A stretch of 64,000 nucleotides of DNA, taken from NCBI RefSeq assembly GCF_009932335.1, contig NZ_BLJF01000001.1, positions 3,596,001 through 3,660,000 on the forward strand, in the 5' to 3' direction. A program made the position numbers and the translations under genes. Position 1 is the stretch's first letter; each line of letters begins with the position of its first letter. The notes under the pieces are model-generated. The model made no database searches and was not told the DNA's origin. It saw nothing but the letters and a program-made list of their open reading frames with translations. Shown in pieces: positions 48,898 to 59,594 of this stretch. This DNA is from Pseudomonas asiatica (GTDB lineage Bacteria > Pseudomonadota > Gammaproteobacteria > Pseudomonadales > Pseudomonadaceae).

Positions 48898-50239
48898 CCA
48901 CAGCGCTTCCGGCAACGGCCAACTCCGTAAAACCCTGCGTCTCTGGCACGTTATCATCATCGGTCTGGCCTACCTGACCCCGATGACCGTGTTCGACACC
49001 TTCGGCATCGTTTCCGGTATAACTGCCGGCCACGTACCCAGCGCCTACATCCTGGCACTGGCGGGGATCCTGTTCACCGCCGTGAGCTACGGCACCCTGG
49101 TAAGGCGCTTCCCGCAGTCGGGCTCGGCCTACACCTACACCCAGCGCGCGATCAACCCGCACGTCGGCTTTCTGGTCGGCTGGTCGTCGTTGCTGGACTA
49201 CCTGCTGCTGCCAATGGTCAACGCCTTGCTGGCCAAGCTGTACCTTTCGGCCATGTTCCCGGAAGTACCGGAATGGATGTGGGTGGCAGGCTTCGTAACC
49301 CTGATCAGCCTGATCAACATGCGCAGCGTGAACCTGGTGGCGCACTTCAACCTGCTGTTCGTGGCCGTGCAGGTGGCGATCATCGCCGTGTTCATCTACC
49401 TGTGCGTGCGCGGCCTGGACCAGGGTGAAGGGCTAGGTACCGCCTGGAGCCTGCTGCCGTTCGCCGACAATCAGACCCAGCTCAGCGCCCTGGCCGCCGG
49501 TGCGACCATCCTGTGCTTCTCGTTCCTCGGCTTCGACGCGGTGACCTGCCTGTCCGAAGAAACCCGCGACCCGGGCAAGACCATCCCTCGCGCGATCTTC
49601 CTCACCGCCCTGATTGGCGGCCTGGTGTTCATCACCGTGTCGTACTTCATCCAGGCCTACTTCCCGACCATGTCCCGTTTCCACGACCAGGAAGCAGCAC
49701 TGCCGGAAATCGCCCTGTACGTCGGCGGCAAGCTGTTCCAGTCGATCTTCATCGCCTGCACCGTGATCAACACCATCGCCTCGGGCCTGGCCTCGCAGAC
49801 CAGCGTGTCGCGCCTGCTGTACGTGATGGGCCGCGACAATGTGATCCCGGCCAGCCTGTTCGCCCGCCTGCACTCGCGTTACAAGACGCCAGTGCTGAAT
49901 ATTGCGGTGGTGGGGCTGATTTCGCTGTCGGCGATCTTCTTCGACCTGGTTACCGCCACCTCGATCATCAACTTCGGTGCGCTGGTCGCGTTCAGCTTCG
50001 TCAACCTGTCGGTGATCAACCACTGCTACCTGCGCGAAGGCAAGCGCCAGGGCCTGGCCAACCAGCTGACATACCTGGTGGCACCCACCATCGGCTTCTG
50101 CATCATCGTCTCGCTGTGGCTGGACCTGAACGCACACTCGCTGCTGTTCGGTGGCGTCTGGGCACTGCTCGGCCTGCTGTACCTGGCCTGGCTGACCAAA
50201 GCCTTCAGGGACTCCCCACCCAACTACATCGCTGAATGA
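48887..50239 (+). CDS. puuP: Putrescine importer PuuP-like, APC family permease
   Basis: From the ATG at 48887 this is 450 residues with about twelve membrane segments. The N-terminal region [36 protein letters not shown], and [20 protein letters not shown] closely follows E. coli PuuP as I remember it. It takes up putrescine by proton symport. The downstream chemoreceptor is of a polyamine-sensing type, which supports the substrate. Confidence 0.85.
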   Translation: MQPDHSASGNGQLRKTLRLWHVIIIGLAYLTPMTVFDTFGIVSGITAGHVPSAYILALAGILFTAVSYGTLVRRFPQSGSAYTYTQRAINPHVGFLVGWSSLLDYLLLPMVNALLAKLYLSAMFPEVPEWMWVAGFVTLISLINMRSVNLVAHFNLLFVAVQVAIIAVFIYLCVRGLDQGEGLGTAWSLLPFADNQTQLSALAAGATILCFSFLGFDAVTCLSEETRDPGKTIPRAIFLTALIGGLVFITVSYFIQAYFPTMSRFHDQEAALPEIALYVGGKLFQSIFIACTVINTIASGLASQTSVSRLLYVMGRDNVIPASLFARLHSRYKTPVLNIAVVGLISLSAIFFDLVTATSIINFGALVAFSFVNLSVINHCYLREGKRQGLANQLTYLVAPTIGFCIIVSLWLDLNAHSLLFGGVWALLGLLYLAWLTKAFRDSPPNYIAE

Positions 50240-50305
50240 CCCATGCTGCCGACAACGCCCGCGCCTGATCGCGGGCGTTGCATTTGCTCGAAAAGGAAAG
50301 CCCTC

Positions 50306-52369
50306 ATGCCGCTGCGTCGCCTCTCCATCCAGTGGAAGATCACCCTGCTCGCCGGCCTCTGCCTGCTGGCCATCGTCGCCCTGCTGGTAACCACATCGCT
50401 GGCCCAGGCGCGGCGCAGCGCGGCATTGGTCAACCAGGCCAATACCGAAATGCTCGACAGCAGCGCACGCCTGCGCCTGCAGGCCCATGCCGAAACCCAG
50501 GCCCTGCGCATCCAGCGCTATTTCATGGACGCCTACCAGTACGGCAATGGCTTTGCCCGCCTGGTGCAGGTGCTCAAGGCCCGTGGCGGCAACGACCTGC
50601 GCGCCGAACTGACGCGCCAGGCCCGTGCCAGCCTGGCCGGCAACCCGGATGTGATCGGCCTGTACCTGGTGTTCCAGCCCAACGCCCTGGACCCGGACAG
50701 CCAGTACCTCGGCCAGGATGCAATGGGCAGCAATGAGAGCGGGCGCTTCTCGCTGTACTGGTCACAACCCCGTCCCGGCACCCTTGAACTTGAAGCCATG
50801 CCGGAATCGATGCTCGGAGACGCAAGCATCGGCAGCAACGGCGTGGCGAAGAACCGCTGGCTGACCTGCCCGCAGGACACCGCCAGAACCTGCATGCTCG
50901 AGCCATATCTAGACGAGGTGAATGGCCGCCAGGTACTGATGACCAGCATCGCCCTGCCACTGCTGGAGCACGGCAAGGTGGTCGGCGTGGTCGGTCTGGA
51001 CATCGGCCTGGCCAACCTGCAGCAGTTGAGCGTGGATGGCCGCCGGGAGCTGTTCGACGGCCAGGGCCAGGTCAGTATCGCCAGCGCGGCCGGTTTGCTG
51101 GCCGGCAACAGCCGCGACGACAGCAAGCTCGGCGAGCCGATGGACAAGGCGGTAGCCGACGGCCTGCTGCGTGTTGCCCACCCGTTCACGCCAATCCCTG
51201 ATGCAGCCCCTTGGCAGGTATTGCTGGAACTGCCGGAAAGCGTGCTGCAGGCGCCTGCCGTCGCCCTCAACCAGCGCCTGGATGCGCACAACCACAGCGC
51301 CAACCTCACCAGCCTGCTGGTTGGTCTGGGCGCTGCGGTAGTCGGTTTGCTGCTGGTGTGGCTGACCGCACGCGGGGTGACCCGGCCAATCCTGGCCGTG
51401 GCCGCGCGCCTGGAAGACATCGCCAGCGGCGAAGGCGACCTTACCCGCCGCCTGGAGTATGCCCGCCAGGACGAACTGGGCCAGCTTACCGGTTGGTTCA
51501 ACCGCTTTCTCGACAAGCTGCAGCCAGTCATAGCCCAGGTCAAAGGCTCACTGCAGGAAGCCCGCGGAACCGCCGACCAGTCGGCAGCCATCGCCAGCCA
51601 GACCAGCACCGGCATGCAGCAACAGCACCGCGAAATCGAACAGGTGGCCACCGCCGCCAATGAAATGAGCGCCACCGCCCTGGATGTCGCCCATAACGCC
51701 TCGCAGGCGGCCCAGGCCGCACGCGCTGCCGACCAAGCCAGCCGCGAGGGCCTGCAGCTGATCGACAGCACCCGGCAGGGCATCGACCGCCTGGCCGCTG
51801 GCATGAACACCGCCATGGACGAGGCGCGCGCGCTGGAAGGCCGCAGCGGGCAGATCGGATCGGTGCTGGAAGTGATCCGCACCATTGCCGAGCAAACCAA
51901 CCTGCTGGCGCTCAACGCCGCCATCGAAGCCGCCCGTGCAGGCGAAGCCGGGCGTGGTTTTGCCGTGGTGGCAGATGAAGTGCGTGGTCTGGCCCAGCGT
52001 ACCCAGTTGTCGGTGGAGGAAATTCGCCAGGTCATCGAAGGCTTGCAGCAAGGCACCCAGGATGTGGTGGGCGCGATGCAGGAAGGCCAGCGCCAGGCCC
52101 AGGACAGCGCCGCGCGGATGGAACAGGCGCTGCCGGCGCTACAACGTATTGGCGAGGCAGTGGCAGTGATCAGCGACATGAACCTGCAGATTGCCTCGGC
52201 GGCTGAAGAGCAGAGCGCAGTAGCCGAAGAGGTGAACCGCAATGTGGCTGGCATTCGCGATGTGACCGAATCGCTGGCAGGCCAGGCCGATGAGTCAGCG
52301 CGGATCAGCCAGGCCCTGAACCGGCTGGCCAACCAGCAGCAGGCGCTGATGGAGCAGTTCCGCGTCTAA
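50306..52369 (+). CDS. mcpU: Methyl-accepting chemotaxis protein, McpU-like
   Basis: The 687-residue protein has two membrane segments (about residues 10-32 and 335-357), a large periplasmic dCache-type ligand domain between them ([40 protein letters not shown]), a HAMP domain and the signalling hairpin ([20 protein letters not shown]). By position and content it corresponds to P. putida McpU, a polyamine receptor. It has no C-terminal CheR-binding pentapeptide; it ends ALMEQFRV. Confidence 0.9.
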   Translation: MPLRRLSIQWKITLLAGLCLLAIVALLVTTSLAQARRSAALVNQANTEMLDSSARLRLQAHAETQALRIQRYFMDAYQYGNGFARLVQVLKARGGNDLRAELTRQARASLAGNPDVIGLYLVFQPNALDPDSQYLGQDAMGSNESGRFSLYWSQPRPGTLELEAMPESMLGDASIGSNGVAKNRWLTCPQDTARTCMLEPYLDEVNGRQVLMTSIALPLLEHGKVVGVVGLDIGLANLQQLSVDGRRELFDGQGQVSIASAAGLLAGNSRDDSKLGEPMDKAVADGLLRVAHPFTPIPDAAPWQVLLELPESVLQAPAVALNQRLDAHNHSANLTSLLVGLGAAVVGLLLVWLTARGVTRPILAVAARLEDIASGEGDLTRRLEYARQDELGQLTGWFNRFLDKLQPVIAQVKGSLQEARGTADQSAAIASQTSTGMQQQHREIEQVATAANEMSATALDVAHNASQAAQAARAADQASREGLQLIDSTRQGIDRLAAGMNTAMDEARALEGRSGQIGSVLEVIRTIAEQTNLLALNAAIEAARAGEAGRGFAVVADEVRGLAQRTQLSVEEIRQVIEGLQQGTQDVVGAMQEGQRQAQDSAARMEQALPALQRIGEAVAVISDMNLQIASAAEEQSAVAEEVNRNVAGIRDVTESLAGQADESARISQALNRLANQQQALMEQFRV

Positions 52370-52388
52370 CCTGTCAGGGCCAGTGCGC

Positions 52389-52482
52389 CTTCTTCGCGGG
52401 CATGCCCGCTCCCACAGGAAATGCCCAGCCCTTCGGGGTGGCGCCATACCCTGTGGGAGCGGGCGAGCCCGCGAAGAGGCCC
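52389..52482. repeat. REP palindrome between mcpU and cation transporter genes
   Basis: TTCGCGGGC..GCCCGCTCCCACAGG (52393-52418) is repeated in inverted form at 52450-52476 with small differences. The two genes point the same way, so it may act as an mRNA stabiliser or terminator of mcpU. Confidence 0.8.
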
Positions 52483-52524
52483 CAACAGGCAATACAGCAT
52501 TATTGATTTTATCGAGTACAACCT

Positions 52525-53484
52525 ATGCAAAACCCGACTCGCCCCACCTTCTTCGACATCAGCAGCGAACAGGGCCTGTTACGCACCTCGATCGCCGTCA
52601 CCCTGTTCATCGCCGTCATCGGCATCGCCTTCGGCCTGGCCTCCGGCTCGTTCTCCATCGTGTTCGACGGCGTCTATTCGCTGGTCGATGCCAGCATGAG
52701 CGGGCTGTCGCTGGTGGTGGTCAGGCTGATTACCGCGCATACCACCAGCGTGCAGATGTCACGCAAGTTGCGCGAGCGCTTCACCATGGGCTTCTGGCAC
52801 CTGGAGCCGATGGTGCTGGCGCTCAACGGCATCCTGCTCAGCGGAGTGGCCATCTATGCGCTGATCAACGCCGTCAGCAGCCTGCTGCAAGGCGGGCGCC
52901 ACCTGGAGTTCGGCATCGCCATGGTCTACGCGGTGCTGACCGTGATCGCCTGCGTGACCATCGCTGTTGTCGAGGCCCGCGCCAACCGCAAGCTGGGCTC
53001 GGACTTCGTGCGCATGGACGTCAAGGGCTGGGTGATGTCGGCCAGCATCACCGCCGCGCTGCTGATCGCCTTCTGCTTTGGCTATGCGGTGCAAGGCACA
53101 TCGCTGGAGTGGGTGTCGCCGTATATCGACCCGGCGGTGCTGGCGCTGGTCTGCCTGGTGATCGTGCCGTTGCCGATGTCGGTGGTGCGCCAGGCCCTGT
53201 CGGAAATTTTCCTGGTGACCCCTGGCGACCTCAAGCTGCACGTGGATGAAGTCGCCAAGGCCTTCGTCGCACGCCATGGGTTGCAGTCGTACCGCGCCTA
53301 TGTGGCCAAGGTCGGGCGCTCGCGGGAGATCGAACTGTATTTCATCGTGCCGAAGGCCATGGCCGCGAAAACCATCGATGAATGGGATGCGTGGCGCAAC
53401 GAGATCGGTGATGCCGTGGGTGGTGAAGGGCCGGACCGCTGGCTGACGGTGGTGTTTACCGGGGATCCGGAGTGGGCAGAGTAA
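52525..53484 (+). CDS. Cation diffusion facilitator family transporter
   Basis: The 319-residue protein has the CDF layout: six membrane segments and a cytoplasmic C-terminal domain (YRAYVAKVGRSREIELYFIV). The metal-site pattern in segment 2, FDGVYSLVDA, has the Asp pair; a second appears at FVRMDVKGW. CDF proteins export zinc, iron, cobalt or manganese; the substrate is not decided here. Confidence 0.9.
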   Translation: MQNPTRPTFFDISSEQGLLRTSIAVTLFIAVIGIAFGLASGSFSIVFDGVYSLVDASMSGLSLVVVRLITAHTTSVQMSRKLRERFTMGFWHLEPMVLALNGILLSGVAIYALINAVSSLLQGGRHLEFGIAMVYAVLTVIACVTIAVVEARANRKLGSDFVRMDVKGWVMSASITAALLIAFCFGYAVQGTSLEWVSPYIDPAVLALVCLVIVPLPMSVVRQALSEIFLVTPGDLKLHVDEVAKAFVARHGLQSYRAYVAKVGRSREIELYFIVPKAMAAKTIDEWDAWRNEIGDAVGGEGPDRWLTVVFTGDPEWAE

Positions 53485-53509
53485 GACATCTGGAGTCTGC
53501 ACAGCCCCC

Positions 53510-53626
53510 TGTAGGAGCGGCCTTGCGCCGCGATCGGGCTGCGCAGCAGCCCCAGGGCTTCAGCAAAAACGCACAAATTGCTGGGGCTGCTACGCAGCCC
53601 GATCGCGACGCAAGGCCGCTCCTACA
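53510..53626. repeat. Large REP inverted pair
   Basis: The left arm at about 53510-53554 and right arm at 53582-53626 pair over about 45 bases with a few mismatches; the loop is 27 bases. It lies between the transporter gene and tRNA-Lys. Confidence 0.8.
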
Positions 53627-53668
53627 AGCAATCGCGTAAACCGAGCAATAAAACTCGGCCAACGGAAA

Positions 53669-53706
53669 ACGAAAAAGCCCGCCACCGTTGCCGGTAGCGG
53701 GCTTTG
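53669..53706. terminator. Terminator between tRNA-Lys and the transporter gene
   Basis: AAAGCCCGC pairs with GCGGGCTTT around CCACCGTTGCCGGTA, with AAAAA on the minus-strand outlet side, ending tRNA-Lys transcription. Confidence 0.7.
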
Positions 53707-53718
53707 ACGTACTGCATA

Positions 53719-53794
53719 TGGTGGGTCGTGTAGGATTCGAACCTACGACCAATTGGTTAAAAGCCAACTGCTCTACCAACTGAGCTAACGACCC
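53719..53794 (-). tRNA. tRNA-Lys (anticodon TTT)
   Basis: The minus strand folds as a 76-base tRNA with acceptor GGGTCGT/ACGACCC, D arm GCTCAGTTGGTAGAGC, anticodon arm with TTT, T arm TAGGTTCGAATCCTA, discriminator A and an encoded CCA. Confidence 0.96.
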
Positions 53795-53854
53795 GTTGGA
53801 TGGCGCGTATAATACTGATTTCTAACGGGAAATCAACACCCCATCAAACTTTTT

Positions 53855-54529
53855 TCAAAAGTACCGCGTCGGGTCTTCGACACCAGCTGCCTTGAAGCCG
53901 TCGGCACGCAGGCGGCAGCTGTCGCATTTGCCGCAGGCACGGCCGTCATCATCAGCCTGGTAGCAGGAAACGGTCAGGCTGTAATCCACACCGCGAGCCA
54001 TGCCGGCCTGCACGATCTGCGCCTTGCTCAGGTTCTGCAGGGGCGCCTGGATACGGAAGCCCTGCCCTTCGACGCCGGCTTTGGTCGCCAGGTTGGCCAT
54101 GCGCTCGAAGGCTTCGACGAACTCGGGGCGGCAATCGGGGTAGCCGGAGTAATCCACGGCATTTACACCAATGAAGATGTCACGGGCTTCCAGCACCTCT
54201 GCCCAGCCCAGGGCCAGGGACAGGAACACAGTGTTGCGCGCCGGCACGTAGGTGACCGGGATGCCTTCACCCGGGGTTTCCGGCACGTCGATGCTGCTGT
54301 CGGTCAATGCCGAGCCACCGATGCCGTCCAGGTTCAGGCCAATCACCTTGTGCTCGACCACGCCCAAGTCACGGGCAACGCGGGCGGCGGCGTTCAGTTC
54401 GGCGCGGTGGCGCTGGCCGTAGTCGAAACTCATGGTGTAGCAGCTGTAGCCTTCGGCCTTGGCCATGGCGACCACGGTGGCCGAGTCCAGGCCGCCGGAC
54501 AGCAGGATTACTGCGCGTTTGTCGGTCAT
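53855..54529 (-). CDS. queC: 7-cyano-7-deazaguanine synthase
   Basis: From the ATG at 54527-54529 this is 224 residues. The PP-loop ATP site [14 protein letters not shown] is at the start, and the zinc site is formed by [17 protein letters not shown] near the C-terminus. It makes preQ0 for queuosine in tRNA. queE follows upstream on the same strand with a 17-base gap. Confidence 0.97.
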   Translation of the reverse strand: MTDKRAVILLSGGLDSATVVAMAKAEGYSCYTMSFDYGQRHRAELNAAARVARDLGVVEHKVIGLNLDGIGGSALTDSSIDVPETPGEGIPVTYVPARNTVFLSLALGWAEVLEARDIFIGVNAVDYSGYPDCRPEFVEAFERMANLATKAGVEGQGFRIQAPLQNLSKAQIVQAGMARGVDYSLTVSCYQADDDGRACGKCDSCRLRADGFKAAGVEDPTRYF

Positions 54530-54546
54530 GTGTACTTGCTCCTCAA

Positions 54547-55194
54547 TCAACGTCCGGGTTCGTCGTTCCACAGCAGCTTGTGCAGCTGCAGCTGGAAGCG
54601 TACGGGCAGGTTGTCGGCGACGATCCAGTCCGCCAGCTCGCTGGCGTTAACCTGGTGGTGGCTGGGCGAGAACAACACCTCGCCGGCACGCTCGGCCAGG
54701 TTGTACTGGATCAGCTTGGAGACCGCCCAGTCATAGTCCTCACGGGAACAGATGACGAACTTGACCTGGTCGTTGCGGGTCAGCTGCTCGATGTTCTCGT
54801 AGCGGTTACGGTGCGACTCTTCGGAGCCTGGGGTCTTCAGGTCGACCACGCGGCTGACGCGGGTGTCGGTGCCGGCAATATCCAGCGCGCCGCTGGTTTC
54901 CAGCGACACCTCGTAACCGGCGTCACACAGGCGCTGCAACAGCGGCAAGGCGTTGGGCTGGGCCAATGGCTCGCCGCCGGTGACGCAAACGTAGCGCGGC
55001 TTGAAGCCGGCGACCTGCTCAAGGATCGAATCGAGGGTGCGAACGGTGCCGCCACTGAAGGCATAGGCACTGTCACAGTACTGGCAGCGCAGGGGGCAAC
55101 CGGTGAGGCGCACGAATACCGTGGGCAACCCAGCCGTTCGAGTTTCACCCTGCAAAGAGTAAAAGACTTCGGTGATGCGTAATGTGTCTTGCAT
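54547..55194 (-). CDS. queE: 7-carboxy-7-deazaguanine synthase, radical SAM
   Basis: From the ATG at 55192-55194 this is 215 residues. It has the radical SAM motif C-x3-C-x2-C in [14 protein letters not shown], the [12 protein letters not shown] start and [11 protein letters not shown]. It converts 6-carboxy-tetrahydropterin to CDG, the QueC substrate. Confidence 0.97.
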   Translation of the reverse strand: MQDTLRITEVFYSLQGETRTAGLPTVFVRLTGCPLRCQYCDSAYAFSGGTVRTLDSILEQVAGFKPRYVCVTGGEPLAQPNALPLLQRLCDAGYEVSLETSGALDIAGTDTRVSRVVDLKTPGSEESHRNRYENIEQLTRNDQVKFVICSREDYDWAVSKLIQYNLAERAGEVLFSPSHHQVNASELADWIVADNLPVRFQLQLHKLLWNDEPGR

Positions 55195-55310
55195 GCTCGC
55201 CACGGGCGTGACAGCTAAACAGGCTGCCCGCCTCCGTCAGGCACTGTCGCGGACTCGACATAGCGTTATCCGCAGCAGCGTGTTTACGAAAAAAGGGCAT
55301 TGATTCTAAC

Positions 55311-55336
55311 GAAAAAACCCGCGACAAGCGCGGGTT
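55311..55336 (-). terminator. Terminator of the tol-pal-cpoB operon
   Basis: ACCCGCG pairs with CGCGGGT around a 5-base loop, followed on the minus strand by TTTTTTCG, 19 bases after the cpoB stop. Confidence 0.85.
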
Positions 55337-55354
55337 TCTTTCAAGCGGTACTGC

Positions 55355-56161
55355 TTAGAGCTTCTGCAGGTCACGCTGGGCCAGTTGCGCGGCGGAGGTG
55401 CCGGGGTACTGGGTGATGACCTGCTGCAGGATACCCTTGACCTTGTCGGTGTGGCCCATGCGGCGCTCGACGTCGGCCAGCTTGTACAGCGAATCCGGCA
55501 CCTTGCTGTGCTTCGGATACTTCTGGCTGACCTGGGCAAAGGCCTGGCTGGCAGCCGGCAGGTCGCCCTTGGCCAGGTTCACTTCACCCAGCCAGTACTG
55601 GGCATTGCCGGCGTACTGGCTGTTGGGATACTTGCGCAGGAAGGCGTTGAACGCCTGGCTGGCCTTGTCGAAGTCTTTCTGCTTGATCAGGTCGAAAGCG
55701 GCATCGTAGTAGAGCTTTTCTTTCGCCGGATCACCAGGCTCGCTACTGGCGGCCGGTTGTTGCGCAGCAGCACCTGCTGCTGCATCGGGGGCGGCATTGG
55801 ATGCACCACCACCGGAGGAATTGTCAGGGGTCGCGGCAGGCGCGGCGCCACTGTTGATGCGACGGTCCAGGTCCTGGTAACGCTCCAGGTTTTCCTGCTT
55901 CATGCGCGACACATCGTTTTGCAGCTCTTCGATGATGCCTTGCTGGCGGGAAAGCTGATCCTGCATCTGTTGCAGCTGCATGAACAGCTGGCCCTGTGCA
56001 GAGGCAGGGGCCGAAGCCCCTGACCCGGCATAGGCGCCGCTCGTGCCATAACCCGCAGGCGGATAGCTGCCTGCGTTGTCATCAACTACAGGGACCTCAG
56101 CCCAGGCCGCGAGCGGCAGGCTGAGTGCGAGGACGGTTACTACACGGCGGCACATACGCAT
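55355..56161 (-). CDS. cpoB: Cell division coordinator CpoB (YbgF)
   Basis: The 268-residue protein has a signal peptide (MRMCRRVVTVLALSLPLAAW, cleaved near WA/E), a coiled-coil trimerisation region (LQQMQDQLSRQQGIIEELQN), an alanine/serine-rich linker and a C-terminal TPR domain (YDAAFDLIKQKDFDKASQAF). It links peptidoglycan synthesis with Tol-driven outer membrane constriction. It is last in the tol-pal operon, 6 bases after pal. Confidence 0.95.
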   Translation of the reverse strand: MRMCRRVVTVLALSLPLAAWAEVPVVDDNAGSYPPAGYGTSGAYAGSGASAPASAQGQLFMQLQQMQDQLSRQQGIIEELQNDVSRMKQENLERYQDLDRRINSGAAPAATPDNSSGGGASNAAPDAAAGAAAQQPAASSEPGDPAKEKLYYDAAFDLIKQKDFDKASQAFNAFLRKYPNSQYAGNAQYWLGEVNLAKGDLPAASQAFAQVSQKYPKHSKVPDSLYKLADVERRMGHTDKVKGILQQVITQYPGTSAAQLAQRDLQKL

Positions 56162-56167
56162 AAGAAC

Positions 56168-56668
56168 TTACTTACGCAGTTCTACGCGACGGTTCTGAGC
56201 CCAGGACTGCTCGTCGTTGCCAGTGGCAACCGGACGCTCTTCACCGTAGGAGACCAGTTCCAGCTGAGCAGGGGAAACGCCCTGCAGAACCAGGTAACGC
56301 TGAACGGCCTTGGCACGACGCTCACCCAGAGCCATGTTGTACTCGCGGGTGCCGCGCTCGTCGGTGTTGCCTTCCAGGACAACGCGGTTGCCGTTGGCTT
56401 TCAGGTCCTTGGCGTGAACGTCCAGGGCGCGCATGGCTTCTGGCTTCAGGTCCGAGCTGTCGTATTCGAAGTAGAAGGTGGTGATTGCGCGCAGGGCGGC
56501 TTCTTCGCTCAGGGAACCGTCAACAGCGCCAGCGTTGGCACCGTAGCCAGCGTTCGGATCTACAGCAGCGCCTTCGCCTGCGTTGTCACCGCCCTTCGAG
56601 GAGCAACCTACAGCTACGGCCATGGCCAGAGCCAGCGCAGCAAATTTACCAAACTTCAGCATTTCCAT
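56168..56668 (-). CDS. pal: Peptidoglycan-associated lipoprotein Pal
   Basis: The 166-residue protein has a lipoprotein signal ending MAVAVGC (lipidation at Cys22) and an OmpA-type peptidoglycan-binding domain ([20 protein letters not shown] in related form: [20 protein letters not shown]). It anchors the outer membrane to peptidoglycan and binds TolB. Confidence 0.97.
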   Translation of the reverse strand: MEMLKFGKFAALALAMAVAVGCSSKGGDNAGEGAAVDPNAGYGANAGAVDGSLSEEAALRAITTFYFEYDSSDLKPEAMRALDVHAKDLKANGNRVVLEGNTDERGTREYNMALGERRAKAVQRYLVLQGVSPAQLELVSYGEERPVATGNDEQSWAQNRRVELRK

Positions 56669-56723
56669 CGTGAAACTCCTAATGAAACCCCAGTGTGTTA
56701 AGCAAAAAATTATTACGCCGCAA

Positions 56724-58025
56724 TCAGTTCAGGTAAGGGGACCAGGACGGTTCTCTGACTTCGCCTTGAGCGGTAGGAAGTGGGAGCCTCACGCGGCCAT
56801 TAAGCGACACGAGCATCAAGACTCCCCGGCCCTGCTGGCGGGTGGCGTAGATTAGCATGGTGCCGTTTGGCGCAACAGTGGGAGACTCATCAAGACTCGT
56901 TTCCGAGAGAATCTTTACACTTCCGCGTTGCAAATCCTGGGCCGCAACTTTGAAGTTGGTGAAGCCCTGCTGGCGATGGATCATCACCAGGGTCTTTTCG
57001 TCCGCCGACAGTTTCGGGTTGGCGTTGTAGTTACCCACGAAAGTTACACGCTCGGCACCACCGCCACCGATCGACTGCTTGTAGATTTGCGGCTTGCCGC
57101 CACGGTCGGAGGTGAAGTAAAGGGTGTTGCCATCCTTGCCCCAGAACGGCTCGGTGTTGATGCCCGGGCCAGCGGTGACGCGGGTGATCTGGCGCGAAGC
57201 CACGTTCATCACGTAGATGTCCGGGTTGCCGTCCTTCGACAGCACGAACGCCAGGCGCGAGCCGTCCGGCGACCAGGCTGGCGCGCCGTTCAGGCCTTCG
57301 AAGTTGGTGACCTGCTCACGGCGACCGGTATCGATGTGCTGGACAAAGATGCGTGGGCGCTTCTGCTCGAAGGAGACATAGGCGATACGCTTGCCATCCG
57401 GCGCAAAGCGTGGCGACAGGATCGGTTCACGCGATTGCAGCAGGGTGACCGCACGTGCACCGTCGTAGTCCGAGCGCTGCAGGGTATAGCGGGTGTTGTT
57501 GGTAGAGAAGCGCTCGGCCGTCACGTACAGCATGCGGGTGGAGAACGCCCCCTTGATGCCGGTGAGCTTCTCGAACGACTGGTCGGAAATGTAGTGCGCC
57601 ATGTCGCGCAGCTGATCGACGCTGCCCGCCACGCTGCCGGTCAGCACTTGCTGCTCGGTGGCGACGTTGAACAGTGCGTACTGCACCTGCAGGCGACCGC
57701 CCGACGGCACGATGCTGCCGACCATCACGTACTGCGCGCCCAGCGCTTTCCAGTCACGGAAGATCACTTCGCTGGCCTGCGACGGCTGGCTGATCATGTT
57801 CTGCCGCGGAATCGGCGAGTAGTAGCCGGAGTTGCGCAGGTCGTTGCCGATGATGTCGGCCATGTCTTCCGGCAGCACGCTGCCGCCCTGCAGACCGAAC
57901 GGCACTACCGCGATGGGCGTGGCCCGGTCGCTGCCGCTGGTGACCAGGATGTTCTTTTCCTCTGCAACGGCCATGCCTGCCACGCAGCACAGCATGACCA
58001 GCAGTCCTCTCAGACGTTTAATCAC
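56724..58025 (-). CDS. tolB: Tol-Pal system beta-propeller TolB
   Basis: The 433-residue protein has a signal peptide ([20 protein letters not shown]), an N-terminal domain ([14 protein letters not shown]) and a six-bladed propeller with repeats such as [40 protein letters not shown] and [14 protein letters not shown]. It shuttles in the periplasm between Pal and TolA. It overlaps tolA by 4 bases. Confidence 0.98.
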   Translation of the reverse strand: MIKRLRGLLVMLCCVAGMAVAEEKNILVTSGSDRATPIAVVPFGLQGGSVLPEDMADIIGNDLRNSGYYSPIPRQNMISQPSQASEVIFRDWKALGAQYVMVGSIVPSGGRLQVQYALFNVATEQQVLTGSVAGSVDQLRDMAHYISDQSFEKLTGIKGAFSTRMLYVTAERFSTNNTRYTLQRSDYDGARAVTLLQSREPILSPRFAPDGKRIAYVSFEQKRPRIFVQHIDTGRREQVTNFEGLNGAPAWSPDGSRLAFVLSKDGNPDIYVMNVASRQITRVTAGPGINTEPFWGKDGNTLYFTSDRGGKPQIYKQSIGGGGAERVTFVGNYNANPKLSADEKTLVMIHRQQGFTNFKVAAQDLQRGSVKILSETSLDESPTVAPNGTMLIYATRQQGRGVLMLVSLNGRVRLPLPTAQGEVREPSWSPYLN

Positions 58026-59128
58026 AACGCTAGATCCTCAGGTGTAAATGTCATCTTGAACGAACGATATTGGTTGAAATCGCTCGGCTTCATACCCTGC
58101 ATCTCGGTCAGACGACCGATGTTCTTCACTGCTGCCACCGCCGAGCTGTCGTACGGGCCGTCACCACTGGACCGGGCCACGCTGACGCTGGTGATGGTAC
58201 CGTCCGGCAACATGTTGATCTGCAGGACCACCGTCATGCCCTTGCGCGCGGAAGGCGGACGAGCCCAGCCCTCGGCCGCGCGCATGCGGATCAGGTCGTC
58301 GAAGTCGCCGGCCACCTGGTCACCCTGCTCGTCGGCCAGCGCCTGCTGCCGTTCGGTGGTGTCGGACAACAGCTCGGCCAGGGCCTGGGCTTTCTTGTCT
58401 TCCGCCGCCTTGCGGGCCGCTTCCTGTGCCTTTTTCTTCTGGGCATCTGCAGCGGCCTTTTTCTTGGCCTCTTCAGCTGCCTTCTTCTTCGCTTCCTCGG
58501 CTACCGCTTTCTTCTTGGCGTCCTCGGCTGCTTTCTTCTTGGCCTCTTCGGCCGCCTTTTTCTTGGCGTCCTCGGCGGCTTGTTTCTTCGCCTCTTCAGC
58601 GGCCTCTTTCTTGGCCTCTTCTTCGGCTTTTTTCTTTTCTTCCTCGGCCTTCTTCTTGGCGATGTCGGCCTGCTGCTTCTCGGCAGCCTTCTTCGCCTCT
58701 TCGGCCTTCTTGGCTTCGGCGGCCTTCTTGGCCTCGGCGGCCTTGGCGGCCTCGGCAGCTGCCTCGGCTTTCTTGGCTTCGGCGGCCTCGCGGGCCTCCT
58801 CGGCCTTTTGAGCAGCGTCGGCTTTCTTTTGTTCCGCGGCCTTCACGGCCTCCTGCTCGACCTTCTTCTGTTCCAGCTGCTCGACTTCGGTCTGGCGCGA
58901 AGCGGTTTTCTTCGCTTCCCCGGCAATCTTCTGATTGGTCTGGGTGGTCGCCTGGCTCTTGGACTTGAGCTGGTACAGGGTAGCCTGGACGATCGGCTTG
59001 GATGGCGGCAGCTCAGGCGTCATGGCAAAACTGACGAACAGCAGGGCGAACACCAGCACATGCAGGCCGATGGCCCAGATACTGGGCCAGAAGTAGCTTT
59101 CCGAGGCGGATGGCTCTCGCTGTTGCAT
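58022..59128 (-). CDS. tolA: Tol-Pal system protein TolA
   Basis: The 368-residue protein has one membrane segment (about residues 14-36), a very long Ala/Lys/Glu-rich helix from about residue 65 to 250 made of [14 protein letters not shown] repeats, and a C-terminal TonB-like domain ([20 protein letters not shown]). It spans the periplasm and transmits energy from TolQR. The repeats could slip in replication. Confidence 0.97.
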   Translation of the reverse strand: MQQREPSASESYFWPSIWAIGLHVLVFALLFVSFAMTPELPPSKPIVQATLYQLKSKSQATTQTNQKIAGEAKKTASRQTEVEQLEQKKVEQEAVKAAEQKKADAAQKAEEAREAAEAKKAEAAAEAAKAAEAKKAAEAKKAEEAKKAAEKQQADIAKKKAEEEKKKAEEEAKKEAAEEAKKQAAEDAKKKAAEEAKKKAAEDAKKKAVAEEAKKKAAEEAKKKAAADAQKKKAQEAARKAAEDKKAQALAELLSDTTERQQALADEQGDQVAGDFDDLIRMRAAEGWARPPSARKGMTVVLQINMLPDGTITSVSVARSSGDGPYDSSAVAAVKNIGRLTEMQGMKPSDFNQYRSFKMTFTPEDLAL

Positions 59129-59580
59129 CAGGGCGCCTCGGTAATCAGGCCAACGTTACCGACACCGGCCTTCTGCAACCCGCCCATGGCACCCATGACC
59201 GCGCCATAGTCGACAGCCTTGTCGCCACGAATGAACACCTGGGTCTGCTTGCCCTGGTCACGGCCGGCGGCAATGATCTTGGTCACCGCGTCGGTCATGG
59301 CTGGCAAGGTCATGGCCTTGTCCATCTGCTTGTCGGTATCGACTTCGCTGCCGAGGTTCCAGTAGTAGGTCTTGTCGGCCTTGATGGAGATGGTGAGGAT
59401 CTGGACGTTGTTGTCCTGCGGCAAGGCTTCACTGGAAACCTTGGGCAGGTCTACCTTGACGCCCTGGTTGAGCATGGGCGCCGTCACCATGAAGATGACC
59501 AGCAGTACCAGCATCACGTCGATGTAGGGCACCACGTTCATCTCGGCGACGGGCTTGCGTTTGTGGCGAACTCGGGCCAT
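59128..59580 (-). CDS. tolR: Tol-Pal system protein TolR
   Basis: The 150-residue ExbD-type protein has one membrane segment with the proton-carrying Asp in MNVVPYIDVMLVLLVIFMVT and a periplasmic domain. It shares one base with tolA and lies 14 bases after tolQ. Confidence 0.97.
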   Translation of the reverse strand: MARVRHKRKPVAEMNVVPYIDVMLVLLVIFMVTAPMLNQGVKVDLPKVSSEALPQDNNVQILTISIKADKTYYWNLGSEVDTDKQMDKAMTLPAMTDAVTKIIAAGRDQGKQTQVFIRGDKAVDYGAVMGAMGGLQKAGVGNVGLITEAP

Positions 59581-59594
59581 GGGCTTCTACCTGA

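Noticed and set aside
53829..55300. PreQ1 riboswitch before queE or queC
   Set aside because: No aptamer-like sequence could be recognised in the short upstream gaps.
56928..59209. Long plus-strand frames rich in Leu, Phe and Ser
   Set aside because: Antisense to tolB and the repetitive tolA helix; the composition is just the complement of Ala/Lys/Glu codons.
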